A stretch of 64,000 nt of DNA from Microbacterium bovistercoris (GCF_003387575.1 NZ_QUAB01000033.1:84686-148685); one strand, 5' to 3'; counted from the stretch's first letter, positions 30,306 to 39,529 are shown. Numbers and translations: made by a program. Notes: generated by a model not told the origin, from the sequence alone.

Positions 30306-30311
30306 TAGTGT
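30306..30311 (+). promoter_or_regulatory. -10 box of the aldo/keto reductase gene, leaderless arrangement
   Basis: TAGTGT followed by 7 nt (gggagac) and ATG at 30319. The GGGAG could also act as a ribosome site, though it is too close to the ATG to be good. Confidence 0.45.
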
Positions 30312-30318
30312 GGGAGAC

Positions 30319-31299
30319 ATGGTGAACGCTCAGCGCCGCGTGGGGGACTCCGGACTCGTCGTCTCAGCCGCGGGACTCGGATGCAACAACTTCGGGCGGC
30401 CCGGGACGGCGACCGAGACCATCCAGGGCAGCCGCGTCGTCATCGACGCGGCGATCGACCAGGGCATGTTCTTCTTCGACACCGCCGACATGTACGGCAG
30501 AGGCGGCACCAGCGAGAGCTACATCGGTGAGGCGATCGAGGGGCGCCGGGATCGCGTCGTGCTCGCGACGAAGTTCGGTCACGAGTACGACATGGGGTAC
30601 GGCTTCCCTGGCGGGCGAGGATCGCGCCGCTACGTGCGGTTCGCTGTCGAGCAGTCGCTGCGACGGCTGCGGACGGACTGGATCGACCTGTACCAGCTGC
30701 ATCTGCCCGACGTGGAGACGCCGATCGCCGAGACGATCGACGCGCTGGACGAGCTCGTCGACGAGGGGAAGATCCGCTACTACGGGCATTCGAACTTCAC
30801 CGGATGGCAGGTCGCCGAGGCGGAGTTCACGGCGCGAGGCCGGTCGACCGGGCGCTTCGTCTCCGCGCAGAATCAGTACTCGCTGCTGGCCCGCGGCGCC
30901 GAGCGCGAGGTGCTGCCTGCGGTCAGCAGGTACGGCCTCGGCTTCTTCCCGTTCTTCCCGCTGCACAACGGCCTGCTGACCGGCAAGTTCACCCGCGACG
31001 GCGGCCCTTCCGGCAGTCGCATCATGAACGAGCGCCGCTTCATCTGGGAGAACGCACCCTGGGACGCTCTCGAGGCCTATGCGGCGTTCTGCGCCGAGCG
31101 CGGCATCACCATGCTGGAGGCGACTTACGGCTGGCTGCTGGCGCAGCCGGGTGTCTCCAGCGTCATCGCCGGTGCCACCACGGCCGCCCAGGTCGAGTCG
31201 AACGTGCGAGCGGCAGTGGCCTGGCAGCCGGATGCCGAGGATCTTGCGGCGATCGACGCCTTGTTCCCGCTCCCCGAGGATCCGGCAGTCGGGCTGTGA
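30319..31299 (+). CDS. Aldo/keto reductase
   Basis: NADPH-dependent oxidoreductase with a TIM-barrel fold, 326 residues. The catalytic tetrad is visible: Asp and Tyr in FFDTADMYGRGG, Lys in VLATKFGHEY, His in LYQLHLPDVE. The cofactor-binding end is SSVIAGATTAAQVESNV near the C-terminus. It resembles the group with YajO/general stress reductases (NQYSLLARGAEREVLPAVSR). The start ATG at 30319 follows the hairpin and a TAGTGT box. The physiological carbonyl substrate is unknown. It is separated from the PP2C gene by 72 nt. Confidence 0.9.
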   Translation: MVNAQRRVGDSGLVVSAAGLGCNNFGRPGTATETIQGSRVVIDAAIDQGMFFFDTADMYGRGGTSESYIGEAIEGRRDRVVLATKFGHEYDMGYGFPGGRGSRRYVRFAVEQSLRRLRTDWIDLYQLHLPDVETPIAETIDALDELVDEGKIRYYGHSNFTGWQVAEAEFTARGRSTGRFVSAQNQYSLLARGAEREVLPAVSRYGLGFFPFFPLHNGLLTGKFTRDGGPSGSRIMNERRFIWENAPWDALEAYAAFCAERGITMLEATYGWLLAQPGVSSVIAGATTAAQVESNVRAAVAWQPDAEDLAAIDALFPLPEDPAVGL

Positions 31300-31371
31300 T
31301 GCCGGGTTCCACTACGATGGCAACAGATTCCGGGGTCACCCGGAGCATCGCCCGCACCTCGGAGAGTCCTC

Positions 31372-32157
31372 GTGCCTGAGACGACAACGCAGACGTATCG
31401 CGTCGACGACGCCCTGCAGCTCTCCTGGGCCGGTGCCACCGACCAGGGGCATCGCCGCGACACCAATCAGGATGCGTTCCTTGCGCGTTATCCGCTCTTC
31501 GTCGTCGCGGACGGCATGGGCGGCCATGCGGGCGGAGAGATCGCGTCGAGTCGTACGATCGCCCGCCTGGATGCGGTCGTCGAGAGCGGTGAGGTCGGCA
31601 CTCAGGCGATCGAGCAGGCCCTCGGCCATGCCGTGGCCGACATCGCCGCCCACCCCGACACCACGGACGAAGGCACCGGAACCACGCTGACCGGGCTGTT
31701 CCTCGACCGAAGCGAGGACGAGCTCCGCTGGATCGTGCTGAACATCGGCGACTCCCGGGTGTATCTCGCGCGCGAGGGCAAGCTCGCGCAGATCACCACC
31801 GACCACTCCGTGGTGCAGGAGCTCATCTCCTCCGGCAAGCTCAGCCCGGAGGAGGCCGAAGGGCATCCGTACAGCAATGTCATCACGCGCGCGGTCGGTG
31901 CGAGTGAACTGCTGCCACCGGACTACATCGCCGTCGACGTGCAGGCCGGCGATCGGTTCGTGGTGTGCTCCGACGGATTGACCAAAGAGCTCACGGACTA
32001 CGGCATCCTGCACTTCCTGCGCGAGCACACCGATCCGGGGGCAGCGGTCGACGCGATGCTCGAGGCCGCGCTGGAGAACGGCGGACGCGACAACGTCACG
32101 TTGATCGTGCTGCAGGTCGACGACTCGTCCTCCACAGAAGACGTTTCCGCCGTCTGA
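31372..32157 (+). CDS. PP2C-family Ser/Thr protein phosphatase
   Basis: Metal-dependent phosphatase, 261 residues, with all family motifs: ATDQGHRRDTNQDAF, VVADGMGGHAGGE (metal-binding Asp-Gly), LNIGDSRVYLAREG, FVVCSDGLTKELTD and the final Asp in GGRDNVTLIVL. It has no membrane segment and no sensor domain, so it is a soluble PstP/Stp-like enzyme, but the usual partner kinase and FHA genes are not adjacent. GGAG precedes the GTG by 7 nt. The next gene on the same strand, 57 nt away, encodes an FtsK/EccC-like ATPase. Confidence 0.93.
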   Translation: MPETTTQTYRVDDALQLSWAGATDQGHRRDTNQDAFLARYPLFVVADGMGGHAGGEIASSRTIARLDAVVESGEVGTQAIEQALGHAVADIAAHPDTTDEGTGTTLTGLFLDRSEDELRWIVLNIGDSRVYLAREGKLAQITTDHSVVQELISSGKLSPEEAEGHPYSNVITRAVGASELLPPDYIAVDVQAGDRFVVCSDGLTKELTDYGILHFLREHTDPGAAVDAMLEAALENGGRDNVTLIVLQVDDSSSTEDVSAV

Positions 32158-32214
32158 CCGGATCGGGCTGTGGACAGCCCTGTCCCAGGCTGTGGCGTGC
32201 GCTGTGATGGTGCC

Positions 32215-34950
32215 ATGGAAGCCACCACGATCGTGCTGCCGCCCTCGCCGGCGCCACCGAGTCGCCCGTCCCTGCCGTTGCTCGCGGCCACCGTTCCCGT
32301 CGCTGCAGGGGTGGTTCTCTGGGCGGTCACCGGCTCGCTGTTCGCGCTCTGCTTCGCGGCACTCGGCCCGCTCATGCTCCTCGCATCGTTCCTCGACGGC
32401 ATCCGAACCAGGCGGCGGGATCGGCGGCGCGGCGAGGCGGAAGCCGACATCGCCTGGCGACGTGCGGATGCCGAGCTGCTCGATCTGCAGGCCGCGGAGC
32501 GCGCGGGGATGTGGCGACGGAATCCCGACGCCGCCGCATGCCTGAGAGAACAGCCCCTGCGCGGTCCGGAGCCGCCCGCGGCGGACACCCCGCTGGTCCT
32601 GGGGCACGGCGTGCGCGAGAGCGGCGTGCGGGCGAGCGGCGGTGATGACGATCGTGCCAGGGCGTTCCGCGAGCGCGCATCGCGACTGGAAGACGCCCCG
32701 GTGACAGTGCCCATCGGTCGCGGCGTCTGCGTGCGAGCACCGGAGCCGATCGGCGCGGCCGTGCTGCGCGCGCTGATCGTGCAGCTCTGCCTCCGGTTCG
32801 CGCCGTCGCAGCTGGCCCTGCTCGGGGACGGGCTCGATGAGCTCGGGCTCGCCGAGCTTCCGCACGCGAGCAGCGTGAGGCGCTCCGCCTTCCGTGTGGT
32901 CGTCGGCGCCGCCGCCGACGACACCGGCGATGCGCGGATATCGCTGTGCGCCCCGGGGACGGAGCCACCTGACGGGGTCACCGCCGTGCTGGACTGCACG
33001 GACCCGACCCGGGCCCGGCTCCGCACGCCCGACGGCGTCCAGGAGCTCGTCGTCGAAGGCGTCTCCCTCGCACAGGCGCGTGCCATCGCCGCCGACAGCG
33101 CCGCCCGTGGCGAAGACGCGACCGAGCCGCCGGAGCGGGTGGCGCTGCACGAACTCGATGCGGTGCCGGAAGGCGGAACCGGACTCGCCGCCGCGCTGGG
33201 ACGCAGCGGGCGCGGCGATGTCGTCGTGGACCTGGTGGAGGACGGCCCGCACGCCATCGTCACGGGGATGACGGGCACGGGCAAGAGCGAACTCCTGGTC
33301 TCGTGGGTGACGGCGATGGCCGGTGTCTACGGCCCGGCACACGTCAACTTCGTGCTCGCGGATTTCAAGGGCGGCACGGCCTTCGATCCGCTTCGTGAAC
33401 TGCCTCAGGTCGCCGCGGTGATCACCGACCTCGACGACGAGGGCGCCCGCCGCGGCGTGGAGAGCCTGACCGCCGAGCTGCGCCGCCGGGAGCGGGCGCT
33501 GGCCGAGGCCGGAGTGCGCGACATCCGCGAGCTCCCGTCGCTGCCGCGTCTCGTGATCGTGATCGACGAGTTCGCCGCGTTGCTGCAGGAGCATGCGGAT
33601 CTCGGTGCCGTGTTCACGGATGTCGCGGCGCGCGGGCGCGCCCTCGGCATGCATCTCGTTCTCGGCACGCAGCGCGCCGCCGGGGTGATCCGTGATGCCC
33701 TCGCGGCGAACTGTCCGCTGCGCGTCAGCCTGCGTGTGGCGGATGCGGCGGACAGCCGCCTCGTGCTCGGCTCCGATGCGGCCGCGACGGTGCCGGGCGG
33801 GCCGGAGTCGCGCGGGCTGGCGTTCGTGCGGCGCCCGCAGGACGCGGAGGCGGTCTGTGCGCGGATCGCGCTGACCAGCGCGGCTGATGTGCGAGCGGCA
33901 TCCCTGCGGTGGGCGACGGATGAACGCCCGCGCAGCCCGTGGCTGCCCGCCCTCCCGGAGCGGCTCGCACTGCATGACGTGAGTTCCACGAGGGAGGGCG
34001 GTCGGCGCCACAGACAGGGCCTCGTGCTCGGCGTCGCGGATGAACCGGACCGACAGAGCCAGCCCGTGGAGCTCCTCGAGCCGGGTCGCGGCCTGGCGGT
34101 CATCGGCGGGTCGGGCTCGGGAAAGACCAGCGTGCTGCGCCTTCTGGCTGCTCAGCAGCCCGATGCGATGACGATCCCGGCGCCTGCCGAGAGCGCCTGG
34201 GACGCCGTGCAGGGCCTTCTCGCGGGCGCCGATCGGCCGCCGCTGGTGCTCTGCGACGATCTCGACCTGCTGGCCGCCGCGTACCCGCCCGAGTACGCCC
34301 AGGAGTTCATCTCCGCCTGGGAGCAGCTGGTGCGCGCGGTCCCCGCGGTCGTGACCGTGTCGCGAACGTCGAGCGCTGTGAGTCGTGTCGTCGACGGGCT
34401 GCCGCGCAGAGCCGTGCTGCGCCTGGCCGGCAAGGTCGAGCATCTCGCGGCCGGGGGCGAGTCCGACGGGTTCCGACGGGACCGGCCCGCCGGGCGGGCG
34501 CGGATCGGCGGCCGCGAAGTGCAGCTGTGCTGGGTCGAGGAGGGTCGGAGGGCCGCGGACGTGAGACCGGGCACGCCGCGATGGCGACCGGCATCCACCC
34601 TCAGCGGTGTGGTGACGCAGGCCGTGCGTCAGGTGGCGGATCTTCTGCGCGCCGCGCATCCGGGGCATCGGGTGATCGGCATCGGCGAACTCCTGACAGA
34701 CGCGCGGGCATCCGACGCACCGGTCATCGTGGTCGCCGACCCGGAGGAGTGGCGGATGAACTGGGCGCTCACACAGCGCGTCCGCGCGGAGGGCGAGCTG
34801 CTGATCGCCGCCGAGTGCCCGAGCGAACTGCGTCAGCTCGCCGGAGTGCGCACACTGCCGCCGTTCGCACGCGTGCACGCGGGAAGGGCGTGGGTCACGC
34901 TGCAGGGGAGCGCGCCGCGGCGCGTGCTGCTGCCGGGCGCGCCGGACTGA
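32215..34950 (+). CDS. FtsK/SpoIIIE-type double-ATPase membrane protein (EccC-like, orphan)
   Basis: A 911-residue protein from ATG 32215 (a GTG at 32170 is also open). Two N-terminal hydrophobic segments (LPLLAATVPVAAGVVLWAVT, LFALCFAALGPLMLLASFL) are followed by a soluble part and two ATPase domains. The first has Walker A GMTGTGKSEL (about residues 352-361) and Walker B RLVIVIDEFAALL with FTDVAARGRALGMHLVLGTQ. The second has Walker A GGSGSGKTSV (about 631) and PLVLCDDLDLL. This layout resembles EccC/EssC motors of type VII secretion, but no WXG100, EccB, EccD or mycosin gene is in the window, and there is no gamma DNA-reading domain of a true FtsK. The transported substrate is unknown. Confidence 0.8.
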   Translation: MEATTIVLPPSPAPPSRPSLPLLAATVPVAAGVVLWAVTGSLFALCFAALGPLMLLASFLDGIRTRRRDRRRGEAEADIAWRRADAELLDLQAAERAGMWRRNPDAAACLREQPLRGPEPPAADTPLVLGHGVRESGVRASGGDDDRARAFRERASRLEDAPVTVPIGRGVCVRAPEPIGAAVLRALIVQLCLRFAPSQLALLGDGLDELGLAELPHASSVRRSAFRVVVGAAADDTGDARISLCAPGTEPPDGVTAVLDCTDPTRARLRTPDGVQELVVEGVSLAQARAIAADSAARGEDATEPPERVALHELDAVPEGGTGLAAALGRSGRGDVVVDLVEDGPHAIVTGMTGTGKSELLVSWVTAMAGVYGPAHVNFVLADFKGGTAFDPLRELPQVAAVITDLDDEGARRGVESLTAELRRRERALAEAGVRDIRELPSLPRLVIVIDEFAALLQEHADLGAVFTDVAARGRALGMHLVLGTQRAAGVIRDALAANCPLRVSLRVADAADSRLVLGSDAAATVPGGPESRGLAFVRRPQDAEAVCARIALTSAADVRAASLRWATDERPRSPWLPALPERLALHDVSSTREGGRRHRQGLVLGVADEPDRQSQPVELLEPGRGLAVIGGSGSGKTSVLRLLAAQQPDAMTIPAPAESAWDAVQGLLAGADRPPLVLCDDLDLLAAAYPPEYAQEFISAWEQLVRAVPAVVTVSRTSSAVSRVVDGLPRRAVLRLAGKVEHLAAGGESDGFRRDRPAGRARIGGREVQLCWVEEGRRAADVRPGTPRWRPASTLSGVVTQAVRQVADLLRAAHPGHRVIGIGELLTDARASDAPVIVVADPEEWRMNWALTQRVRAEGELLIAAECPSELRQLAGVRTLPPFARVHAGRAWVTLQGSAPRRVLLPGAPD

Positions 34951-34954
34951 CGGC

Positions 34955-35950
34955 TCAGATCCCCGCCCCGGGACGGATGGTGCCCACCGGCACCCCTCCG
35001 CCGTGCACGACCAGGGGCAGATCGGCGGCCAGCGCCGCGACATCCGCTTCGGTCACCGCTCCGGCGCGCGCGAGCAGCGTTGCCGCGACGATCGCCGCCG
35101 CGCGGCCGTTTCCGTCCAGCATCTTCAGCGCGACCGTCGTGCCGTCGGGGGCCACCATCGCCATCACGCCCTCCGCGCCGTGCTTGGCGAAGACCCCGAG
35201 CCGCTCGATCGCGATCGTGTCCTGGTGCTCCGGGCCGGCGATCGTCCAGGGGTTCTGCCGCACGGCGCGCACGAGCGCACCGGCGACGCGATGCAGAGCG
35301 AACGGGGAGCGGTCAGAGGCGGTGCCGATCCGGTGGATGCTGCGGGCCAGCCCCACGAGGGTCACGGCGTGCACGGGGGCGCCGCATCCGTCGATGGCGG
35401 TGTGCGCGACCTTCGCGCCGGTCAACCGCTCGACCGTCTCGCGGATGTGCACCTGCAGCGGATGCGCCGGATCCAGATAACCCTCGGTGGGCCAGCCGGT
35501 CGCCACGCAGGCGCGCAGCATCGCCGCGTGCTTGCCGGAGCAGTTCATCCGGATGCGGCTCGGCTCGGCGTGGTCCCGGGTCATCTCGCGTCGCGTGTCG
35601 GAGTCGCCGGGCCAAGACGGCGGGCAGGCCAGGTCGTCCTCGGTGAGGCCCCCGGCGACGAGCATCTCGCGCACGACCTCGACGTGCCGATCGGTGCCCG
35701 TGTGGCTGGCGGTGCTCATCGCGAGCTGCTCGCCCTCCAACGCGGCGCCCGCCGTGACGCAGGCGACCGCCTGCAGGGGCTTCATGCTCGACCGCGGCAG
35801 GATCAGCGCATCGGCGTTGCCGTGCTGCGAGATCACCTCGCCGTCGGGGGAGAGTACGACAGCCGCGCCGGCATGGCGGGATTCGATGAATCCGCTGCGT
35901 TCGACGACGGCCAGTTCCACGGAATCCTGGGAGGTGAGGGTCTCGAGCAC
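34955..35950 (-). CDS. Asparaginase (L-asparaginase II family)
   Basis: A 331-residue enzyme of the asparaginase II (PF06089-type) family, hydrolysing asparagine to aspartate and ammonia. Typical segments are VELAVVERSGFIESRHAGAA near the start, PRSSMKPLQAVAC, MNCSGKHAAMLRACVATGWP and AIDGCGAPVHAVTLVGLARS. The frame is open to an ATG at 36001, but that overlaps the divergent OsmC start; GTG 35950 lies 7 nt after TAAGCT (35963-35958) and fits the family N-terminus, so I prefer it. The stop is 4 nt from the stop of the FtsK-like gene. Confidence 0.85.
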   Translation of the reverse strand: MLETLTSQDSVELAVVERSGFIESRHAGAAVVLSPDGEVISQHGNADALILPRSSMKPLQAVACVTAGAALEGEQLAMSTASHTGTDRHVEVVREMLVAGGLTEDDLACPPSWPGDSDTRREMTRDHAEPSRIRMNCSGKHAAMLRACVATGWPTEGYLDPAHPLQVHIRETVERLTGAKVAHTAIDGCGAPVHAVTLVGLARSIHRIGTASDRSPFALHRVAGALVRAVRQNPWTIAGPEHQDTIAIERLGVFAKHGAEGVMAMVAPDGTTVALKMLDGNGRAAAIVAATLLARAGAVTEADVAALAADLPLVVHGGGVPVGTIRPGAGI

Positions 35951-35957
35951 GTCTTCC

Positions 35958-35963
35958 AGCTTA
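35958..35963 (-). promoter_or_regulatory. -10 box of the asparaginase gene
   Basis: TAAGCT on minus, then 7 nt (ggaagac), then GTG 35950. The divergent OsmC gene has CAGACT (35983-35988) 6 nt before its ATG, so two back-to-back leaderless transcripts are likely within 45 bp. Confidence 0.45.
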
Positions 35964-35994
35964 TGACGTGCGGACACCGTGCCAGACTGTTGCC

Positions 35995-36468
35995 ATGCCA
36001 ATCGGAGAACACCACTACGCGCTGACGACCACCTGGACCGGCAACCTCGGCACAGGCACCAGCGGCTATCGCGATTACCGCAGGGACGTCACACTCCAGG
36101 TCGACGGCAAACCCGAACTGCTGGCCTCCTCCGACAAGCCGTTCCGCGGCGACACGTCGCGGTGGAACCCCGAGGATCTGCTGGTGGCATCCCTCTCCGA
36201 GTGCCACCTGCTGTCGTACCTGCACGCCTGCGTCGTCGCCGGCGTGGTCGTGACCTCGTACCGCGACGAGGCGAGCGGTGTGATGCGCGAGGACGGGCGG
36301 GGCGGAGGCGCGTTCACGGAGGTCGTGCTGCGGCCGCAGGTGACGGTCGCGGACGCATCCATGATCGAGGCCGCGCAGCAGGCGCACCATCAGGCGCACG
36401 AATGGTGCTTCATCGCCAACTCGGTGAACTTCCCGGTGCACCACGAAGCGACCGTGACTGTCGGGTGA
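35995..36468 (+). CDS. OsmC/Ohr-family peroxiredoxin-like protein
   Basis: A 157-residue thiol-dependent hydroperoxide reductase-like protein. The two family cysteines are in SLSECHLLSYLHACVVAG and EWCFIANSVNFPV. The N-terminus HHYALTTTWTGNLGTGTSGY and the loop KPFRGDTSRWNPEDLLVAS fit the OsmC group. The ATG at 35995 was chosen over one at 35968 since the shorter form matches the family and lies 6 nt after CAGACT. It converges with plsC across 6 nt. It probably reduces organic peroxides in the cytoplasm. Confidence 0.88.
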   Translation: MPIGEHHYALTTTWTGNLGTGTSGYRDYRRDVTLQVDGKPELLASSDKPFRGDTSRWNPEDLLVASLSECHLLSYLHACVVAGVVVTSYRDEASGVMREDGRGGGAFTEVVLRPQVTVADASMIEAAQQAHHQAHEWCFIANSVNFPVHHEATVTVG

Positions 36469-36474
36469 GCGGGA

Positions 36475-37254
36475 TCATCGTCGCTCGTGCGGCAGCGCCT
36501 GCTTGATCTTCTCGATCGGGGTGTGGGCAGGCGGCTCGTTGTAGACGCCGGCGAGCTCCTGGCCCGAGAGCGCGTGGATGGCAGCCATGATGTCGTCGGT
36601 GGCCTGGCGCCGGGCCCTGCCGCTGGAGGCCGCGCCGTGCGTGCTCAGGTCGAGCGGCTCGCCGAACTTCACCGTCACCCGCACTCGCAGCGACGGCATC
36701 TTCGCGCCGCGCGGCATCATGCGGTCGGTGCCGATCAGTCCCACGGGCACGACCGGGGCCCCGGTCTCCAGGGCAAGGAACGCGACGCCCGTGCGTCCCT
36801 TGTACAGGCGGCCGTCGTCGGAGCGCGTGCCCTCGGGGTAGAGCGCCACGGTCAAGCCGTCGTCGAGCAGCTGCTTCTGCTGGTCGAGGGCGTCGAGGGC
36901 CGCCTGTCCTGCGCCGCGGCGGACGGGGATGGCTCCGATCGAGGTGAAGAAGATCCGAGACAGCGCGCCTCTGAAGCCCGTGCCCTCGAAGTAGCTCGAC
37001 TTGGCGAGGAAGTGGACGGGGCGGGGAGCGGCCACCGGGATGGCGATCGAGTCGATGAACGACAGATGATTGCTGGCGAAGATCACCGGGCCGTCCTTCG
37101 GGACGTTCTCGCGACCCTCCACCCTGGGGCGGTAGACCATGCGCGCGAGCGGCGTGATCAGCATGCGGCCGAAGGCGTAGGCGAAGCCCGCCCTGCGGGG
37201 TGCGTTCGTCTGCTCAGATGCCGATTCGGGGTCCGGCGACTGCTCAGAGGTCAT
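36475..37254 (-). CDS. plsC: 1-acyl-sn-glycerol-3-phosphate acyltransferase (PlsC family)
   Basis: Membrane-associated acyltransferase, 259 residues, adding the second acyl chain of phosphatidic acid. The catalytic NHxxxxD motif is FASNHLSFIDSIAI; the glycerophosphate-binding motif is VALYPEGTRSDDGRLYKGRTG; a third block is GAPVVPVGLIGTDRMMP. The N-terminal 30 residues are polar (SEQSPDPESASEQTNAP). The start is ATG 37254: TAATCT (37266-37261) ends 6 nt before it, whereas the GTG at 37260 would directly abut the -10. Several lysophospholipid acyltransferase paralogues are usual, so the precise acceptor is not certain. Confidence 0.88.
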   Translation of the reverse strand: MTSEQSPDPESASEQTNAPRRAGFAYAFGRMLITPLARMVYRPRVEGRENVPKDGPVIFASNHLSFIDSIAIPVAAPRPVHFLAKSSYFEGTGFRGALSRIFFTSIGAIPVRRGAGQAALDALDQQKQLLDDGLTVALYPEGTRSDDGRLYKGRTGVAFLALETGAPVVPVGLIGTDRMMPRGAKMPSLRVRVTVKFGEPLDLSTHGAASSGRARRQATDDIMAAIHALSGQELAGVYNEPPAHTPIEKIKQALPHERR

Positions 37255-37260
37255 CAGCAC

Positions 37261-37266
37261 AGATTA
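37261..37266 (-). promoter_or_regulatory. -10 box of plsC, leaderless arrangement
   Basis: TAATCT on minus, 6 nt, then ATG 37254. It also decides the start codon, since the alternative GTG at 37260 falls within the -10 to +1 gap. Confidence 0.6.
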
Positions 37267-37367
37267 TCGAAGGGTTCATGCCCGCGGCGGAATGAGGGTA
37301 CTCAGCCGCGGCCTAAGCGGATGAGGGAAGATGAGACGTCCCCTGTTCTCGATCACGAGGTCTCACC

Positions 37368-38348
37368 GTGCGCCTGCGTCCGCTCGCCCTGCTGTCCACC
37401 GTCGCCGCGGCGACCCTGATCCTGGCCGGCTGCTCGGGTTCCCCGGATGCCGGCTCGACGCCGACGCCCACCAAGAGCTCGGCGACCTGTGTTCTGGACA
37501 CCCAGCCCGGTGCGACCTCCGACTCGGTCACTGTCGAGGGTTCCGGGCTGGATGCCAAGGTCACCGTGCCGAAGGACGCGAAGTTCGCCGACGTCGAGCG
37601 CACCATCGTGAAGGAGGGCGACGGCAAGGACATCGCCCCGACCGACTTCATCTCCGTGCGGTACCAGCTGATCGAATCCGGCGAGAGCAACGTGCTCGGG
37701 ACCTCGGAGCGCGGGCCGGAGGGCGTGCTGCCGGTGCTGCTGAACCCCAACCAGCAGCAGCAGCTGTACGACTTCACCCAGTCGTCCATCTTCGTGATCG
37801 CGACCGAGTGCATGCCGATCGGCTCCGAGGCCGTCCTCGCGATCCCCGGCGAGAAGCTCGGCGAGGGGCAGCCGTCGGTCGTGCTCTACGTGCAGACCCT
37901 CGAGAAGCTGCCGACCGTCGCCACCGGCGAGGAGGTCGACCCGCCGGCCGGCATGGCGACCGTGAAGCTCGGGAAGGACGGCGAACCCACCATCACCATC
38001 CCCAAGAGCGACCCGCCCGCCGAGACGCAGATCGGGCAGCTCAAGCAGGGCGACGGCGCCACCGTCACCGAGAACGACCTGGTGACCGTGCAGTACCGCG
38101 GCGTGAAGTGGAGCGACGGCAAGGAGTTCGACTCCACGTGGAGCCGCGACGCGTACCCGTCCCAGTTCCCCGCGACCGGGGTCGTCACTGGATTCCAGAA
38201 GGCGCTGATCGGTCAGAAGGTCGGCTCTCAGGTCATCGCCGAGATCCCGCCGAAGGACGGCTACGGAGCATCCGAGGGCCACGAGCTGCAGAAGGAGACC
38301 CTGGTCTTCGTCGTCGACATCATCGGCGCGACGCCGATGGAGAAGTGA
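37368..38348 (+). CDS. FKBP-type peptidyl-prolyl isomerase lipoprotein
   Basis: An exported lipoprotein of 326 residues. The signal peptide RLRPLALLSTVAAATLILAG ends in lipobox LAGC (Cys22). The C-terminal FKBP domain (about residues 215-323) shows VQYRGVKWSDGKEFDSTW, VVTGFQKALIGQKVGSQVIA and IPPKDGYGASEGHEL. Residues 60-180 look like a second, degenerate FKBP-like domain (FISVRYQLIESGESNVLG; GEKLGEGQPSVVLYVQTL) lacking the key aromatic pocket. GAGG lies 8 nt before the GTG. It probably assists folding of secreted proteins at the outer face of the membrane. dxr follows after 29 nt. Confidence 0.9.
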   Translation: MRLRPLALLSTVAAATLILAGCSGSPDAGSTPTPTKSSATCVLDTQPGATSDSVTVEGSGLDAKVTVPKDAKFADVERTIVKEGDGKDIAPTDFISVRYQLIESGESNVLGTSERGPEGVLPVLLNPNQQQQLYDFTQSSIFVIATECMPIGSEAVLAIPGEKLGEGQPSVVLYVQTLEKLPTVATGEEVDPPAGMATVKLGKDGEPTITIPKSDPPAETQIGQLKQGDGATVTENDLVTVQYRGVKWSDGKEFDSTWSRDAYPSQFPATGVVTGFQKALIGQKVGSQVIAEIPPKDGYGASEGHELQKETLVFVVDIIGATPMEK

Positions 38349-38365
38349 GGCGCAGGAGCGCGCAA

Positions 38366-38371
38366 TAGGCT
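38366..38371 (+). promoter_or_regulatory. -10 box of dxr, leaderless arrangement
   Basis: TAGGCT, then gacagc (6 nt), then ATG 38378, with no ribosome site between them. Confidence 0.55.
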
Positions 38372-38377
38372 GACAGC

Positions 38378-39460
38378 ATGCGTCGCATCCTCGTCCTCGG
38401 CTCAACAGGCTCCATCGGCACCCAGGCTCTGGATGTGATCCGTGCGAATCCGCGGCGGTTCGAGCTGGTCGGCATCGCCGCCGGATCGAACGCCGAGATG
38501 CTGGCGGAGCAGGCATCCGAGTTCCGGCTCGAGCACACCGCACTCGGCGCGGAGGAGGCCGAGCAGCTGGTGCGCGACGTCGAAGCCGACGTGGTGCTCA
38601 ACGCGATCACGGGCTCGATCGGGCTGGGGTCCACGCTCGCGGCTCTGAAGGCGGGGCGCACCCTGGCGCTGGCGAACAAGGAGTCACTGATCGTCGGCGG
38701 TGCACTCGTGCGGTCCGCGGCTGCAGAAGGCCAGATCGTCCCTGTCGACTCCGAGCACTCCGCGATTGCGCAGGCGCTGAGATCGGGGGAGCACGGCGAG
38801 GTGCGGCGGCTGATCGTCACCGCATCCGGCGGTCCGTTCCGCGGGCGCAGCCGCGCGCAGATGGCGGACGTCGCCCCGGCGGAGGCACTCGCGCATCCCA
38901 CCTGGGACATGGGGCGCATGGTGACGACGAACTCCTCGACCCTGGTGAACAAGGGCCTCGAGGTGATCGAGGCGCACCTGCTGTTCGACGTCGCCTATGA
39001 CGACATCGAGGTGGTCGTGCATCCGCAGTCGATCGTGCACTCGATGGTCGAATTCGTCGACGGGTCCACGATCGCCCAGGCATCCCCGCCGGACATGCGG
39101 CTGCCCATCTCGCTGGGGTTGGACTGGCCGCACCGGGTCGGCGGAGTGGGGCGGCCGCTGGACTGGCGGCAGGCCACCAGCTGGACGTTCGAGCCGCTCG
39201 ACGACGTGGCGTTCCCCTCGGTGGCCCTCGCGAAGCAGGTCGGTCGCGCCGGAGCGACCTTCCCGGCGGTCTACAACGCCGCGAACGAGCAGGCCGTGGA
39301 CGCCTTCCATGAGGGACGGCTGTCGTTCCTCGGGATCGTCGACACGATCGCCGCCGTGGTCGACGCGCACGAGCCGCCGGAGCAGCTCACCATCGAATCG
39401 CTCGCGGATGCCGAGACCTGGGCCCGCGCGAAGGCCGACACCCTCATCGCCGCATCCTGA
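38378..39460 (+). CDS. dxr: 1-deoxy-D-xylulose 5-phosphate reductoisomerase
   Basis: Second enzyme of the MEP isoprenoid pathway, making 2-C-methyl-D-erythritol 4-phosphate with NADPH. It has 360 residues. The NADPH motif is [18 protein letters not shown] (residues 4-21), [13 protein letters not shown] carries the substrate lysine, the metal-binding residues lie in [13 protein letters not shown], and the flexible-loop/substrate segment is [39 protein letters not shown] is intact. It lies near rseP and ispG, the order often seen in bacteria, here interrupted by murE, the PhzE-type gene and pcp. Confidence 0.96.
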   Translation: MRRILVLGSTGSIGTQALDVIRANPRRFELVGIAAGSNAEMLAEQASEFRLEHTALGAEEAEQLVRDVEADVVLNAITGSIGLGSTLAALKAGRTLALANKESLIVGGALVRSAAAEGQIVPVDSEHSAIAQALRSGEHGEVRRLIVTASGGPFRGRSRAQMADVAPAEALAHPTWDMGRMVTTNSSTLVNKGLEVIEAHLLFDVAYDDIEVVVHPQSIVHSMVEFVDGSTIAQASPPDMRLPISLGLDWPHRVGGVGRPLDWRQATSWTFEPLDDVAFPSVALAKQVGRAGATFPAVYNAANEQAVDAFHEGRLSFLGIVDTIAAVVDAHEPPEQLTIESLADAETWARAKADTLIAAS

Positions 39461-39467
39461 CCCTTCG

Positions 39468-39529
39468 GTTCCGGTCTCACTCGTTGCGGGTGGTGATGCG
39501 CCTGCACCCGCATCGGTGGCGACCGGAAC
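39468..39529. terminator. Nested hairpin between convergent dxr and murE, candidate bidirectional terminator
   Basis: Outer stem GTTCCGGTC (39468-39476) with GACCGGAAC (39521-39529), 9 bp; inner stem TGCGGGTG (39485-39492) with CACCCGCA (39505-39512), 8 bp. It fills the 71-bp gap between the two stop codons. Confidence 0.65.

Noticed and set aside
32203-32208. TGTGAT 6 nt before the FtsK-like ATG as a leaderless -10
   Set aside because: It lacks the key A at the second position of the -10, so I did not call it.
31336-35043. Very long minus-strand open frame (over 1200 codons) opposite PP2C and the FtsK-like gene
   Set aside because: It is the antisense frame of GC-rich coding DNA, rich in Arg/His/Pro with no domain; the plus-strand genes carry clear motifs.
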